Positions 1-6,489 of a stretch of 9,219 bases of DNA are shown piece by piece (within the stretch, counting starts at the first letter, position 1; each line of letters opens with the position of its first letter). A program made the position numbers and the translations under genes. The stretch is from Legionellales bacterium (GTDB taxonomy: Bacteria; Pseudomonadota; Gammaproteobacteria; Legionellales; Legionellaceae). The stretch covers positions 1 to 9,219 of the forward strand of contig JAGVJT010000072.1 of the NCBI GenBank assembly GCA_020050955.1, written 5' to 3'. Below the pieces are notes generated by a model. The model saw only the letters and a list, made by a program, of their open reading frames with translations, had not been told where the DNA came from and searched no databases.

Positions 1-489
1 CGAGAACAACCTAACTCACAAAAACATCCTCGTATCAGCATCCTCAAAAAAATTAATGATTCTCTCAAAAGTTATTTTAGAAATGCCATCACAACCATCC
101 ATGATGCGCATGATCATACTTATGTCTCTGACATGATTCACACAGCACGTAACCGTGGTTGCAATGCAGACATGTTGGCCAGTATTCGCTATCACGCTGC
201 AGCAAGTGTTGAAGAACATGATGTCTACTCACATCGAACATACGATGAATTAATGACACTCGTTGACGCACGATTGCAACAACCTTACAAAAAACTACCA
301 TTATTTACACAAGAACTCTTAGCTTCGCCTGGCTATCAAAAGAAAGCCAGTGCCATCTTACGCCAAACATCCTCACTATTATCATCTCAATCCTCCGCGG
401 ATAGTAACAGCGGTTTTGACGCTGACATTGAAGCGTCAGATGAAGAAGAGGATCGTGCAGCAAAACGAATAAAAACCAACTTATTTTAA
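1..489 (+). CDS. C-terminal part of an unrecognised protein with an acidic/basic tail (5' end outside window)
   Basis: Frame 1 is open from the first base to the TAA at 487-489, so this is the last 162 residues of a longer protein; the first in-window ATG (133) is probably internal. I do not recognise a family. The visible part is soluble, with no membrane segment, and looks mostly helical (for example around the YKKLPLFTQELL stretch). A serine-rich linker follows (SSLLSSQSSADS). The end is distinctive: an acidic run (EASDEEED) followed at once by a basic patch (RAAKRIK) and TNLF. A glutamate-rich stretch close to the C-terminus is known from many Dot/Icm (type IVB) substrates, and the basic patch resembles a nuclear localisation signal, but both motifs are weak alone. 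The stop codon overlaps that of the convergent regulator gene by 9 bases. The reading frame is well supported; the function is unknown. Confidence 0.7.
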   Translation, partial: REQPNSQKHPRISILKKINDSLKSYFRNAITTIHDAHDHTYVSDMIHTARNRGCNADMLASIRYHAAASVEEHDVYSHRTYDELMTLVDARLQQPYKKLPLFTQELLASPGYQKKASAILRQTSSLLSSQSSADSNSGFDADIEASDEEEDRAAKRIKTNLF

Positions 490-1386
490 CTCACTTTGGC
501 TTAGAATTTGTTGAGCAACATGTTTCACCAATTGATTTAACGCACAATAATGCTTTGTTTCAATCGCCCACGTATGCCAATAAATTGGCATACGCCATAT
601 CTTATCCGGAAAAATATTCACCAATGTTCCTTTTGCTAGTTCATTCGTCACATCCAACCTCGGCATAAGTGCATAAGCATGATCATAAAGCGCAAATTGC
701 TTAAATCCTGCAACAGATGGCACAACATGGTATGAACAATCGCTCATAGTCAAATTAAAAAATTTTTTCAAATACTGCGCATGCAACTGATCTTTGTGAT
801 CAAACACCATCGTAGGAGCTTTAACCAATGCCGCTTTTGGCTCTCGATATGCAAAAAATTGATTAAAAAAAGCAGGTGATGAAACAAGCACATAATCCAG
901 ATAACCAAGAAACGTTACCGCACATCCAGGAAGTGCTTTGTTTGATGTTGACGCACACGCAGATACTAAACCATTTTTAAAATGCTCAAGTGTTACTTCT
1001 TGATCATCTGCAATCACCTTAAGCCTAACATCGCCAATACTCTTTAGCCGTAAAATTACCGACATGAACCAAGTTTCTAAACTATCACGGCTAATTGCAA
1101 TCGCAAAAGGATGAGGCTTTGATTCATCTGATAATGAATCTTGTAACGAAGACTCTAACAAACAAACACGCTCGTAGTGTCCTAATAAAACAAGTCCAAG
1201 CGGTGTTGCACGATAAGGTATTGTTCGAATCAATACTGGTTCACCATAATAGCGCTCAATAGATTTTATACGCTGAGAAATAGCGGATTGCGTAATACAT
1301 AGCTTATCTGCCGCATACAAAAAACTTTGGGTTTCAATGACATGAGAAAGAGCAGCAATGGCATCATAATCAAGCAAGATCGTCAC
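481..1386 (-). CDS. argP: LysR-family transcriptional regulator, ArgP/LysG type
   Basis: A 301-residue LysR-type regulator, close to the 297 residues of E. coli ArgP. The N-terminal winged helix-turn-helix (about residues 8-65) contains AADKLCITQSAISQRIK, nearly identical to the ArgP recognition helix region, followed by the ArgP-like VLIRT. The effector domain keeps ArgP-like blocks such as LDYVLVSS, ALVKAP, FDHKDQLH and YWHTWA. Known ArgP senses lysine and arginine and activates the exporter gene argO; Corynebacterium LysG does the same for lysE. Here the gene is divergent from a LysE-family exporter, which fits exactly. The start is GTG at 1386. An alternative TTG at 1377 has a better-placed Shine-Dalgarno-like AGGTGA, so the true N-terminus may be three residues shorter. 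The 3' end overlaps the convergent upstream gene by 9 bases. The family is certain; amino-acid specificity is inferred. Confidence 0.92.
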   Translation of the reverse strand: MTILLDYDAIAALSHVIETQSFLYAADKLCITQSAISQRIKSIERYYGEPVLIRTIPYRATPLGLVLLGHYERVCLLESSLQDSLSDESKPHPFAIAISRDSLETWFMSVILRLKSIGDVRLKVIADDQEVTLEHFKNGLVSACASTSNKALPGCAVTFLGYLDYVLVSSPAFFNQFFAYREPKAALVKAPTMVFDHKDQLHAQYLKKFFNLTMSDCSYHVVPSVAGFKQFALYDHAYALMPRLDVTNELAKGTLVNIFPDKIWRMPIYWHTWAIETKHYCALNQLVKHVAQQILSQSELK

Positions 1387-1472
1387 CTATTAGCAAGTCT
1401 AATTGATAATAATTATTATTAATTTAACTTAATTAATAATCAATAGTATAATAATTATCTATTTTGATTGGG
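1387..1472. promoter_or_regulatory. Divergent argP-lysE control region with lysE promoter and AT-rich palindrome
   Basis: This extremely AT-rich 86-bp spacer separates the two divergent genes. On the + strand a perfect -10 box TATAAT lies at 1447-1452, with a fair -35 (TTAACT, 1424-1429) 17 bases upstream. That would start lysE mRNA near 1459 and give a leader of only about 14 bases. A perfect 14-bp palindrome, ATAATAATTATTAT, sits at 1406-1419, just upstream of the -35. This is where a LysR-type activator commonly binds, and the palindrome contains T-N11-A arrangements. Binding of ArgP here is inferred from the family and position, not shown. AT-richness alone can create palindromes by chance. 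Confidence 0.55.
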
Positions 1473-2105
1473 ATGAAACAATTCATGCATGCATTTTTGT
1501 ACGGTGCCATTCTTTGTTTTGGACTCATTGTTCCATTAGGCATACAAAACGTCTTTATCTTTAACCAAGGGGTCACGCAATCAAGATGGTTTCACGCAAT
1601 GCCCTCTGTTTTAACCGCGTTTTTATGCGACACGATTCTTATTTTAAGTGCCATCATGGGTGTCTCTGTTGCTGTTTTTTCTATTCCAAGCGTTAAAATT
1701 GTGATGTATGTTGTCGGATTTTTGTTTTTAATTTACATGGGATGGCGTATTTGGCAAAGCAATCCTCAGGAGGCCTTAGCATCTCCTGCTCTCTCGCCTC
1801 GTCAACAAATCTATTTCGCACTATCAGTATCGCTGTTAAACCCTCATGCTATTTTAGACTGTGTCGCGGTAATTGGAACGAGTTCACTTAATTTTGATGG
1901 TACGGAAAAATGGCTCTATACCATGGCTTGTCTTTTGGTATCATTCAGCTGGTTTATGGGGCTTTCCTTGGCAGGACGTTTTTTTAGTAAACTCGACCCC
2001 ACAAAAGCCGGTCTTAAGTGGCTTAATAAATTATCCGCACTCACCATTTTTGGTGTTGCAGGCTACATCGCAACGCAACTTTTTCTCACCGTTACAACAT
2101 ATTAG
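1473..2105 (+). CDS. lysE: LysE/ArgO-family basic amino-acid exporter
   Basis: An inner-membrane exporter of 210 residues, typical of the LysE family (about 200-235). It would expel excess lysine and/or arginine using the membrane potential. Six hydrophobic segments can be read at roughly 7-27, 45-68, 73-93, 113-135, 150-168 and 185-206. Family motifs are clear: PLGIQNVFIFNQG (21-33, compare PLGPQNAFVMNQG in E. coli ArgO), an acidic residue in helix 2 (D53), and LLNPHAILD (121-129). The frame also offers TTG at 1464, but ATG at 1473 was chosen; ATG at 1485 is possible, and none has a strong ribosome-binding site. It is transcribed divergently from the ArgP-type regulator, the standard pairing. 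Its stop overlaps the stop of the convergent downstream gene by 4 bases. Substrate choice among lysine, arginine or analogues cannot be decided from sequence. Confidence 0.9.
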   Translation: MKQFMHAFLYGAILCFGLIVPLGIQNVFIFNQGVTQSRWFHAMPSVLTAFLCDTILILSAIMGVSVAVFSIPSVKIVMYVVGFLFLIYMGWRIWQSNPQEALASPALSPRQQIYFALSVSLLNPHAILDCVAVIGTSSLNFDGTEKWLYTMACLLVSFSWFMGLSLAGRFFSKLDPTKAGLKWLNKLSALTIFGVAGYIATQLFLTVTTY

Positions 2106-3211
2106 CCATGCCCGTGATGATAACTACTTGAATCATCATGCGAGTGGTAATGATTACTGGAATCGTCATGCGAATGATAGTGACTAAAGGATGAATCATC
2201 ATGAGAATGATGGTGGTTACTTGAATACTCATAGGCCGGAGAATCATCGTACGAAAAAAATGAAGCATTCTCATACGAATAAGTCGACGACGATGCCTCT
2301 GCATGAACATTAGATGGTGTAGCACGCACATGCCTTATTTTTGCAGATAAGTGCGCATGAAGCCATTTTAAATGTGCCAAATTGAACGTGGTGCGTGATA
2401 TTTGGGAAAATAATTGCGCATGCTCGGCCTCTTTCATGCTCACCTTGCATGCCTCCATCGCATATAATGGTTTTGTTTCAATATCCATCTCTTTTTTATG
2501 ATGTTCGCTAGCGACAACAACATAAACCATTGCACACATGATACTTAAAAGAGACACACTAAGCATAATAGCCAACATCGCAGGCGATACAAATGCAATA
2601 GACATGAATGTTGCAACCAAACTCCCAACAGCCACTAAAAGTATCACTGCATTCAAACATGACTGAAACATTCGTTTCGTAGCATTCGACAACACATTTT
2701 TTTTAACACGTTCAACATTTAAAGCGTATCGAAGCTTCGTCTCTAAAATTGAACCAAAGGGTCTTCCACTGTCCGCCTCTGCAAGCGCATCATTGTAAGT
2801 GTTGATAGCAATTTGTACCGCATGCTCTTTTGCCGCATCCTCATGCAATGCTATGTAAATTTCAACAAACGCTGTTACGTAATCATTCATAAGGCGTTCA
2901 AATGATTTCGTTTGCAACGCTTCTGCGTATTGATGAAATTGATCGTCTTGTGCTGCACGATAAATGGCAGTCGTCACAGGTTGAATATAATTTTGTAATG
3001 CTAGATAAATTTCACCTTGTCTACGAAGTAGCTCATCGTCCTGTAATCCAGGCGATTCTGCGTCAAGGATCAACGCTTTAAGCTTCAATTCAATCGCGAT
3101 AAGCGCTGCATCAGACGTCCGTGCAACACCATGCTTGGCGGGGTATTTTGCAGCTAAAAAGCCTTTCCGAACAAGTGCTGTTAGTTGGTTTTGTCGTAAC
3201 ACATTTGGCAT
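2102..3211 (-). CDS. Two-helix membrane protein of unknown function with histidine-rich repeated C-terminus
   Basis: I do not recognise a family for this 369-residue protein. Residues 1-180 are hydrophilic and probably helical. Two adjacent hydrophobic segments follow at about 184-207 and 209-234, forming a likely membrane hairpin with a short turn (VSP). A charged, partly helical stretch covers 235-300. The tail (305-369) is low-complexity: first Tyr/Ser/Asp-rich, then from 333 strongly His-rich. The ATG at 3211 was chosen because AAAGGA lies six bases upstream; the frame could extend to an ATG at 3304, but that extension runs into a palindromic element and is probably not translated. With a hairpin anchor, both ends would lie on the same side of the membrane. 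Metal binding by the tail is a reasonable guess only. It appears to be transcribed alone, convergent with lysE. Confidence 0.78.
   Translation of the reverse strand: MPNVLRQNQLTALVRKGFLAAKYPAKHGVARTSDAALIAIELKLKALILDAESPGLQDDELLRRQGEIYLALQNYIQPVTTAIYRAAQDDQFHQYAEALQTKSFERLMNDYVTAFVEIYIALHEDAAKEHAVQIAINTYNDALAEADSGRPFGSILETKLRYALNVERVKKNVLSNATKRMFQSCLNAVILLVAVGSLVATFMSIAFVSPAMLAIMLSVSLLSIMCAMVYVVVASEHHKKEMDIETKPLYAMEACKVSMKEAEHAQLFSQISRTTFNLAHLKWLHAHLSAKIRHVRATPSNVHAEASSSTYSYENASFFSYDDSPAYEYSSNHHHSHDDSSFSHYHSHDDSSNHYHSHDDSSSYHHGHG
2105..2215 (-). repeat. Short in-frame tandem repeats coding a His-Asp-Ser tail
   Basis: The last 37 codons of the membrane protein gene contain three copies of HSHDDSS, spaced 11 and 10 residues apart, linked by HY-type spacers and ending HHGHG. 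Thirteen of the 37 residues are histidine. The DNA shows matching imperfect repeats of about 30-33 bases, seen on the + strand as recurring blocks such as AATCATCATGCGA and AATCGTCATGCGA. Codon differences between the copies suggest they are not very recent duplications. Such tracts change length easily by slippage. Confidence 0.8.
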
Positions 3212-3294
3212 GATTATCCTTTCATCAATCAAAACAGGGTGTATCCCAGATGGATCACAAAGAACAGACGTCACCCCAAACGCAGTAAAAGATC

Positions 3295-3348
3295 TCCTGA
3301 GCATAACATCGTTCTTATACGACCGAAGAACCTTCGCTATGTTCAGGA
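3295..3348. repeat. Palindromic (REP-like) intergenic element
   Basis: The outer arms TCCTGAGCATA (3295-3305) and TATGTTCAGGA (3338-3348) pair at 10 of 11 positions. A nested inner stem, GTTCTT (3311-3316) with AAGAAC (3326-3331), has a 9-base loop. The nested hairpin lies in non-coding DNA between two minus-strand genes. Its wording, with TTCGCTATGTTCAGGATGACG on the + strand, resembles short dispersed palindromes that are scattered in many bacterial genomes. Only one copy is in this window, so dispersal is inferred. Confidence 0.5.
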
Positions 3349-3376
3349 TGACGTATCTGGGGAATTACAACATGGC

Positions 3377-3397
3377 GCCATCATATCACATGATGGC
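3377..3397. terminator. Hairpin downstream of the SDR gene, possible weak terminator
   Basis: A perfect 7-bp stem, GCCATCA / TGATGGC, encloses a 7-base loop, 50 bases past the stop of the minus-strand SDR gene. No strong T tract follows on the minus strand, so Rho-independent termination is uncertain. The remaining non-coding bases of 3212-3446 hold the palindromic element and the upstream region of the His-rich protein gene. I see no convincing promoter hexamers or further gene there. Confidence 0.3.
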
Positions 3398-3446
3398 TAT
3401 TTGATCTACTTGGACTGATGAAGCACATTTTGCTGTGTGCGAGAAC

Positions 3447-4199
3447 CTAAATATTCAAGCGATGAAACACACTGGCCGGCAAACATCGAATCACACCCAT
3501 AATCCATTGCCACTGTTTTGGCACGTAAGCCACACGTCGTCCTGCTTGAATGGCTTGTACAACCTGCAAAGCTACTTTCTCAACGGACGCAAGTTTTGCA
3601 CCTTGCTCTTTTAAATGAGCCGTCATCGGGGTATCCGTTGGCCCTGGATTAATAAGGACAATACGAACATTTGTTTTTGCGAAACGATGTTGTAATCCTT
3701 GCGCATAACGTGTCACTAACCCTTTCGCTGCCCCGTAAACGTAATTAGATTTACGACCCCTATCACCCGCAACTGAACTAATAAGTGCCAATGTTCCATG
3801 ATTCACTTTTGCAAAATGCATGGCGAGCGCTTCAGCATACAATGCAGGAGAAATAGCATTAATTTCAAGCGCTTGATGACACGTGATTAAATCCATCTGA
3901 CACACATCTTGATTCGGCAATGCACCATGAGCAATCAAAGCGATATCGATATTACCTTCAGCAGCCAAGACATCAACTGTATTTTGAATCGCACGAGGCT
4001 CAAAAAAATCTGCCTGCATCACGCGCACAATCGATTGAGGGCTACGTACGCGTAAATCAGCCGCAATGCGTTCTGTGCGTGTTAAATCTCGCCCGACAAG
4101 CGTTAAATCAATCGATGCTTCGTGCAACCAATAGCGCGCGCAATGCTCAGCAATCGCTGATGTTGCGCCGATGATAACAATCCGTTTTTTCTTTTCCAT
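3447..4199 (-). CDS. dprE2: SDR oxidoreductase, DprE2-like (polyprenyl-phosphoryl 2-keto-ribose reductase)
   Basis: A classical short-chain dehydrogenase/reductase of 250 residues, close to mycobacterial DprE2 (about 254). The Rossmann nucleotide-binding loop is GATSAIAEHCAR (11-22); the GATSxIA form, in place of the usual TGxxxGIG, is typical of the DprE2 group. The AHGAL segment (90-94), N114, S142 and Y155-x3-K159 supply the SDR catalytic set. PGPTDTPM (185-192) follows as in other SDRs. In the known pathway DprE2 uses NAD(P)H to reduce the 2-keto intermediate made by DprE1 to polyprenyl-phosphoryl-arabinose. The start ATG overlaps the stop of the DprE1-like gene by one base (TAATG), implying translational coupling and joint function. 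SDRs are diverse, so the specific assignment rests largely on the neighbouring gene. Confidence 0.85.
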   Translation of the reverse strand: MEKKKRIVIIGATSAIAEHCARYWLHEASIDLTLVGRDLTRTERIAADLRVRSPQSIVRVMQADFFEPRAIQNTVDVLAAEGNIDIALIAHGALPNQDVCQMDLITCHQALEINAISPALYAEALAMHFAKVNHGTLALISSVAGDRGRKSNYVYGAAKGLVTRYAQGLQHRFAKTNVRIVLINPGPTDTPMTAHLKEQGAKLASVEKVALQVVQAIQAGRRVAYVPKQWQWIMGVIRCLPASVFHRLNI

Positions 4200-5503
4200 T
4201 ATTCATCTCCAATTAAACGACGCGAGAGCCCAGAGCAGATGCCTGGATCACGGTACGCCAAGAATGCATTAAGTTTGGGGTAGCCTGATGCAAATAAATC
4301 GCGCGACATATAAGCATTTTTCGCACAATAAAGGCGTCCTTTCGCTTCATGTACAATGGCATCTAATCGCTTAAAAAGCTTAATTGTTCGTTGATTTTTA
4401 TTTGGAAAGTCCAATGCCAATGTGACACCTGGCATGGGAAAACTCATTAATCCTTTGGACTCATGCGGCCCAAATGTTTTTAACACGGCAAGAAACGAAC
4501 CATCTTTCGCACGTGAAATTTCTTGTAACATAGCGCGCGTAACGTCATAACCAACATCACACGGCACAACACTTTGGTATTGATAAAAACCGCGACGACC
4601 ATACATACGGTTCCATTCCAAAAGATTATCTAATGGATAAAAAAATGGCTCGTAATGCACAACCTTCGAACCTGCTTTGCGTGCATGAACGTGATAATAC
4701 GCCGCATTAAATGGACGAAGAGACCAGCGATTCACTAATGAAAAAGGCATGATTAGTGGGAATGTTATTTGGCGCGTTTTCGCCTGAGGGCCTTGTTCTA
4801 CGTCGATCGCACGTGCTCGCATAAAAAGACCACGGTGATTGGTTTTCGATAAACAATCAATCCAGGAAACCGTATGCTCCCATTCGGTTGAAGACTCATC
4901 TGTTAATTTAAAAAACTCATTCAAATTCGCATAAGAAATCGTTTCTGCCAGTAACCACGGACTTGGTATGCGGCGCAGTTGAATTTCTGCCTCCAATATC
5001 AATCCTGTAAGCCCCATCCCGCCAACGGTCGCCGCAAACCAATCTGTCAAATGACCTGGATGACACTCCAGAAGCTCACCTGACGTACGTAATAATTTAA
5101 TATGGCGAACATGATGACCGAAAGAGCCTTGTCCATGATGGTTTTTACCATGGACATCATTAGCAATCGCGCCTCCCACCGTGACCATTTGTGTGCCCGG
5201 CGTGACAGGAAGCATCCATCCTTGCGGCACAAACAAGCGTTGAATGTCTTTTAATAACACACCTGCTTCACAAATCAAGCGTCCTGTGACTTCATCAAAT
5301 TGAATAAAACGATCTAACGCAGACGTTTGCCATAATGCTCCTTGAGGATTGAGGCAGACATCCCCGTAACTGCGCCCCATCCCATACGCAATTCCTGGTT
5401 GATGCTTCGCAAGAAGTTGTTCAATCGATAACCTGTCACGCAACTTCACCACATGATGTTGCTCCGCGCTTAGGCGTCCCCATGAAGAAACTGGTTGTTG
5501 CAT
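4199..5503 (-). CDS. dprE1: DprE1-like FAD-dependent oxidase (polyprenyl-phosphoryl-ribose 2'-epimerase subunit)
   Basis: A VAO-type FAD-binding oxidoreductase of 434 residues (mycobacterial DprE1 is about 461). The FAD domain has GMGRSYGD (41-48), PGTQMVTVGGAIANDVHGKN (102-121) and ATVGGMGLTGLI (158-169), all close to DprE1. The C-terminal half keeps YPLDNLLEWNRMYG (289-302), FYQYQSVVP, SFPMPG and RLYCAKNA (390-397). By recalled alignment, H118 matches DprE1 H132, Y46 matches Y60, and K395 matches the essential K418. The residue equivalent to C387, the covalent benzothiazinone target, is A363. DprE1 oxidises the 2'-hydroxyl of decaprenyl-phosphoryl-ribose; DprE2 then reduces it to the arabinose form. 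GGGA lies a few bases before the ATG. The gene is translationally coupled to the SDR gene and divergent from the UbiA-family gene. The precise lipid carrier in this organism is unknown. Confidence 0.92.
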   Translation of the reverse strand: MQQPVSSWGRLSAEQHHVVKLRDRLSIEQLLAKHQPGIAYGMGRSYGDVCLNPQGALWQTSALDRFIQFDEVTGRLICEAGVLLKDIQRLFVPQGWMLPVTPGTQMVTVGGAIANDVHGKNHHGQGSFGHHVRHIKLLRTSGELLECHPGHLTDWFAATVGGMGLTGLILEAEIQLRRIPSPWLLAETISYANLNEFFKLTDESSTEWEHTVSWIDCLSKTNHRGLFMRARAIDVEQGPQAKTRQITFPLIMPFSLVNRWSLRPFNAAYYHVHARKAGSKVVHYEPFFYPLDNLLEWNRMYGRRGFYQYQSVVPCDVGYDVTRAMLQEISRAKDGSFLAVLKTFGPHESKGLMSFPMPGVTLALDFPNKNQRTIKLFKRLDAIVHEAKGRLYCAKNAYMSRDLFASGYPKLNAFLAYRDPGICSGLSRRLIGDE

Positions 5504-5602
5504 ACAATTCCCTAGTTTTATTTCGTCAAAATTAGTGCGAGAATGACAACGAAAAAGCAGCTGCCCTTAACTCTTGTGACACATAGATTAGGATTGAAAC
5601 TT
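5504..5602. promoter_or_regulatory. Shared divergent promoter region of the arabinose-lipid cluster
   Basis: This 99-bp spacer must drive the dprE1-dprE2 pair leftward and the UbiA-DUF212 pair rightward. On the minus strand a -35-like TTGTCA occurs upstream of dprE1, but no matching -10 box is clear. On the + strand AGGA at 5590-5593 precedes ATG 5603 by 9 bases. No operator palindrome stands out. The location is inferred from gene layout; exact hexamers are not resolved. Confidence 0.4.
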
Positions 5603-6487
5603 ATGCAGGATACCATAGCCAACCACTCTGCTCTAGCACAACTTAGCGGACTTATTCGATTAATGCGCCCCAAACAATGGGTTAAAAATGGGTTTGTTAT
5701 CGCACCACTTGTATTTTCTGGCGAGTACCTCAATGCTTATGCACTCGAACACACTTTTCTTGCATTCATCCTTTTTTGCTTAGCGTCTGCGTCGACCTAT
5801 ATTTTAAATGATCTCCATGACATTGAAAGTGACCGAAGACATCCTAAGAAATCCAAAACACGACCACTTGCCGCGGGCATCGTCTCTATACCCATGGCAT
5901 GGATATTGTTTGCATGCATTAACGCCATCCTCATTGGCTGCTGGTTTTTCACGCCTAAGATCATGTCCATCATTACCGCCTATATTGGACTAACACTGGC
6001 TTATACGTTTGTCTTAAAAGAAATTCCCGTGCTTGATTTATTCGCCATTTCACTTGGTTTTGTACTTCGTGTGTATGCTGGTGCTGTCGCATTAACCGTT
6101 CCGGTATCAAGTTGGATGTTTGTCACCACACTTTGTTTAGCCTTGTATTTAGCTGCCATTAAACGTCGCCAAGAACACACGCAAAGCGGGACACAAAGCC
6201 GAAAAGTGCTTGAAAAATACTCGGTACCATTGCTTGATCATTACGCAGAAATGTCTGCCACAGGTGCACTCATGTTTTATAGTATGTTTGTGTTATCCAC
6301 AAAGCCGCAACTGGTACTCACCATCCCATTAGTTTTATTTGGGCTTTTTCGTTACGGTTACATCGTTGAAGCACAAGACGGAGGTGAATCACCAACGGAT
6401 GCATTACTCACAGATTGGCCATTGATGTTAACGGTTCTTTTATGGGCTGTCACATGTGCGTGGCTTCTACTGCCAACAGCGAGTTAA
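5603..6487 (+). CDS. ubiA: UbiA-family polyprenyl-phosphate phosphoribosyltransferase (Rv3806c-like)
   Basis: An integral-membrane prenyltransferase-fold enzyme of 294 residues, similar in length to mycobacterial Rv3806c (about 302). RPKQWVKN (22-29) matches the family's opening signature. The first aspartate-rich motif NDLHDIESD (69-77), followed by RRHPKK and RPLAAG (87-92), is close to Rv3806c and suited to Mg-diphosphate binding. LKEIPVLD (138-145), LRVYAGAVA (155-163) and FRYGY (249-253) also agree. Eight or nine hydrophobic segments are readable. The known enzyme transfers 5-phosphoribose from PRPP to decaprenyl phosphate. ATG 5603 was preferred because AGGA lies upstream; an in-frame ATG at 5543 would add 20 residues but has no good ribosome-binding site. 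Although in the UbiA family, it is not the ubiquinone enzyme. The DprE1/DprE2 neighbours strongly support the role; the lipid is unproven. Confidence 0.88.
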   Translation: MQDTIANHSALAQLSGLIRLMRPKQWVKNGFVIAPLVFSGEYLNAYALEHTFLAFILFCLASASTYILNDLHDIESDRRHPKKSKTRPLAAGIVSIPMAWILFACINAILIGCWFFTPKIMSIITAYIGLTLAYTFVLKEIPVLDLFAISLGFVLRVYAGAVALTVPVSSWMFVTTLCLALYLAAIKRRQEHTQSGTQSRKVLEKYSVPLLDHYAEMSATGALMFYSMFVLSTKPQLVLTIPLVLFGLFRYGYIVEAQDGGESPTDALLTDWPLMLTVLLWAVTCAWLLLPTAS

Positions 6488-6489
6488 TC

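Noticed and set aside
1873..2187. 104-codon + strand frame overlapping lysE
   Set aside because: It is a shifted frame of lysE and of the antisense histidine-rich repeats; its composition merely mirrors them.
2105..2230. CRISPR-like short repeats
   Set aside because: The repeats are imperfect, in frame, tandem without unique spacers, and explained by the coded HSHDDSS units.
2229..2275. Tyrosine-rich stretch (SPAYEYSS) as a host-phosphorylated EPIYA-like motif
   Set aside because: It does not match the EPIYA consensus and lies in low-complexity sequence.
2092..2331. 79-codon minus-strand frame rich in Met, Ile and Thr
   Set aside because: It is a shifted frame of the tandem-repeat tail, and the low complexity is explained by the repeats.
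3212..3304. 31-residue N-terminal extension of the His-rich membrane protein, from ATG 3304
   Set aside because: A good AAAGGA ribosome-binding site precedes ATG 3211, while the extension runs through the end of a palindromic repeat and reads like non-coding sequence.
3135..3404. Open frame of 89 codons on the + strand
   Set aside because: It lies antisense to the start of the membrane protein gene and crosses the palindrome; no ribosome-binding site or family pattern.
3423..3440. Small hairpin GCACA / TGTGC just after the SDR gene
   Set aside because: The stem is only five base pairs with an eight-base loop and no T tract, so it is not distinguishable from chance.
5543..5602. Longer start for the UbiA-family gene at ATG 5543
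   Set aside because: It has no suitable Shine-Dalgarno and would leave only 39 bases for two divergent promoters; ATG 5603 has AGGA upstream. It remains possible.
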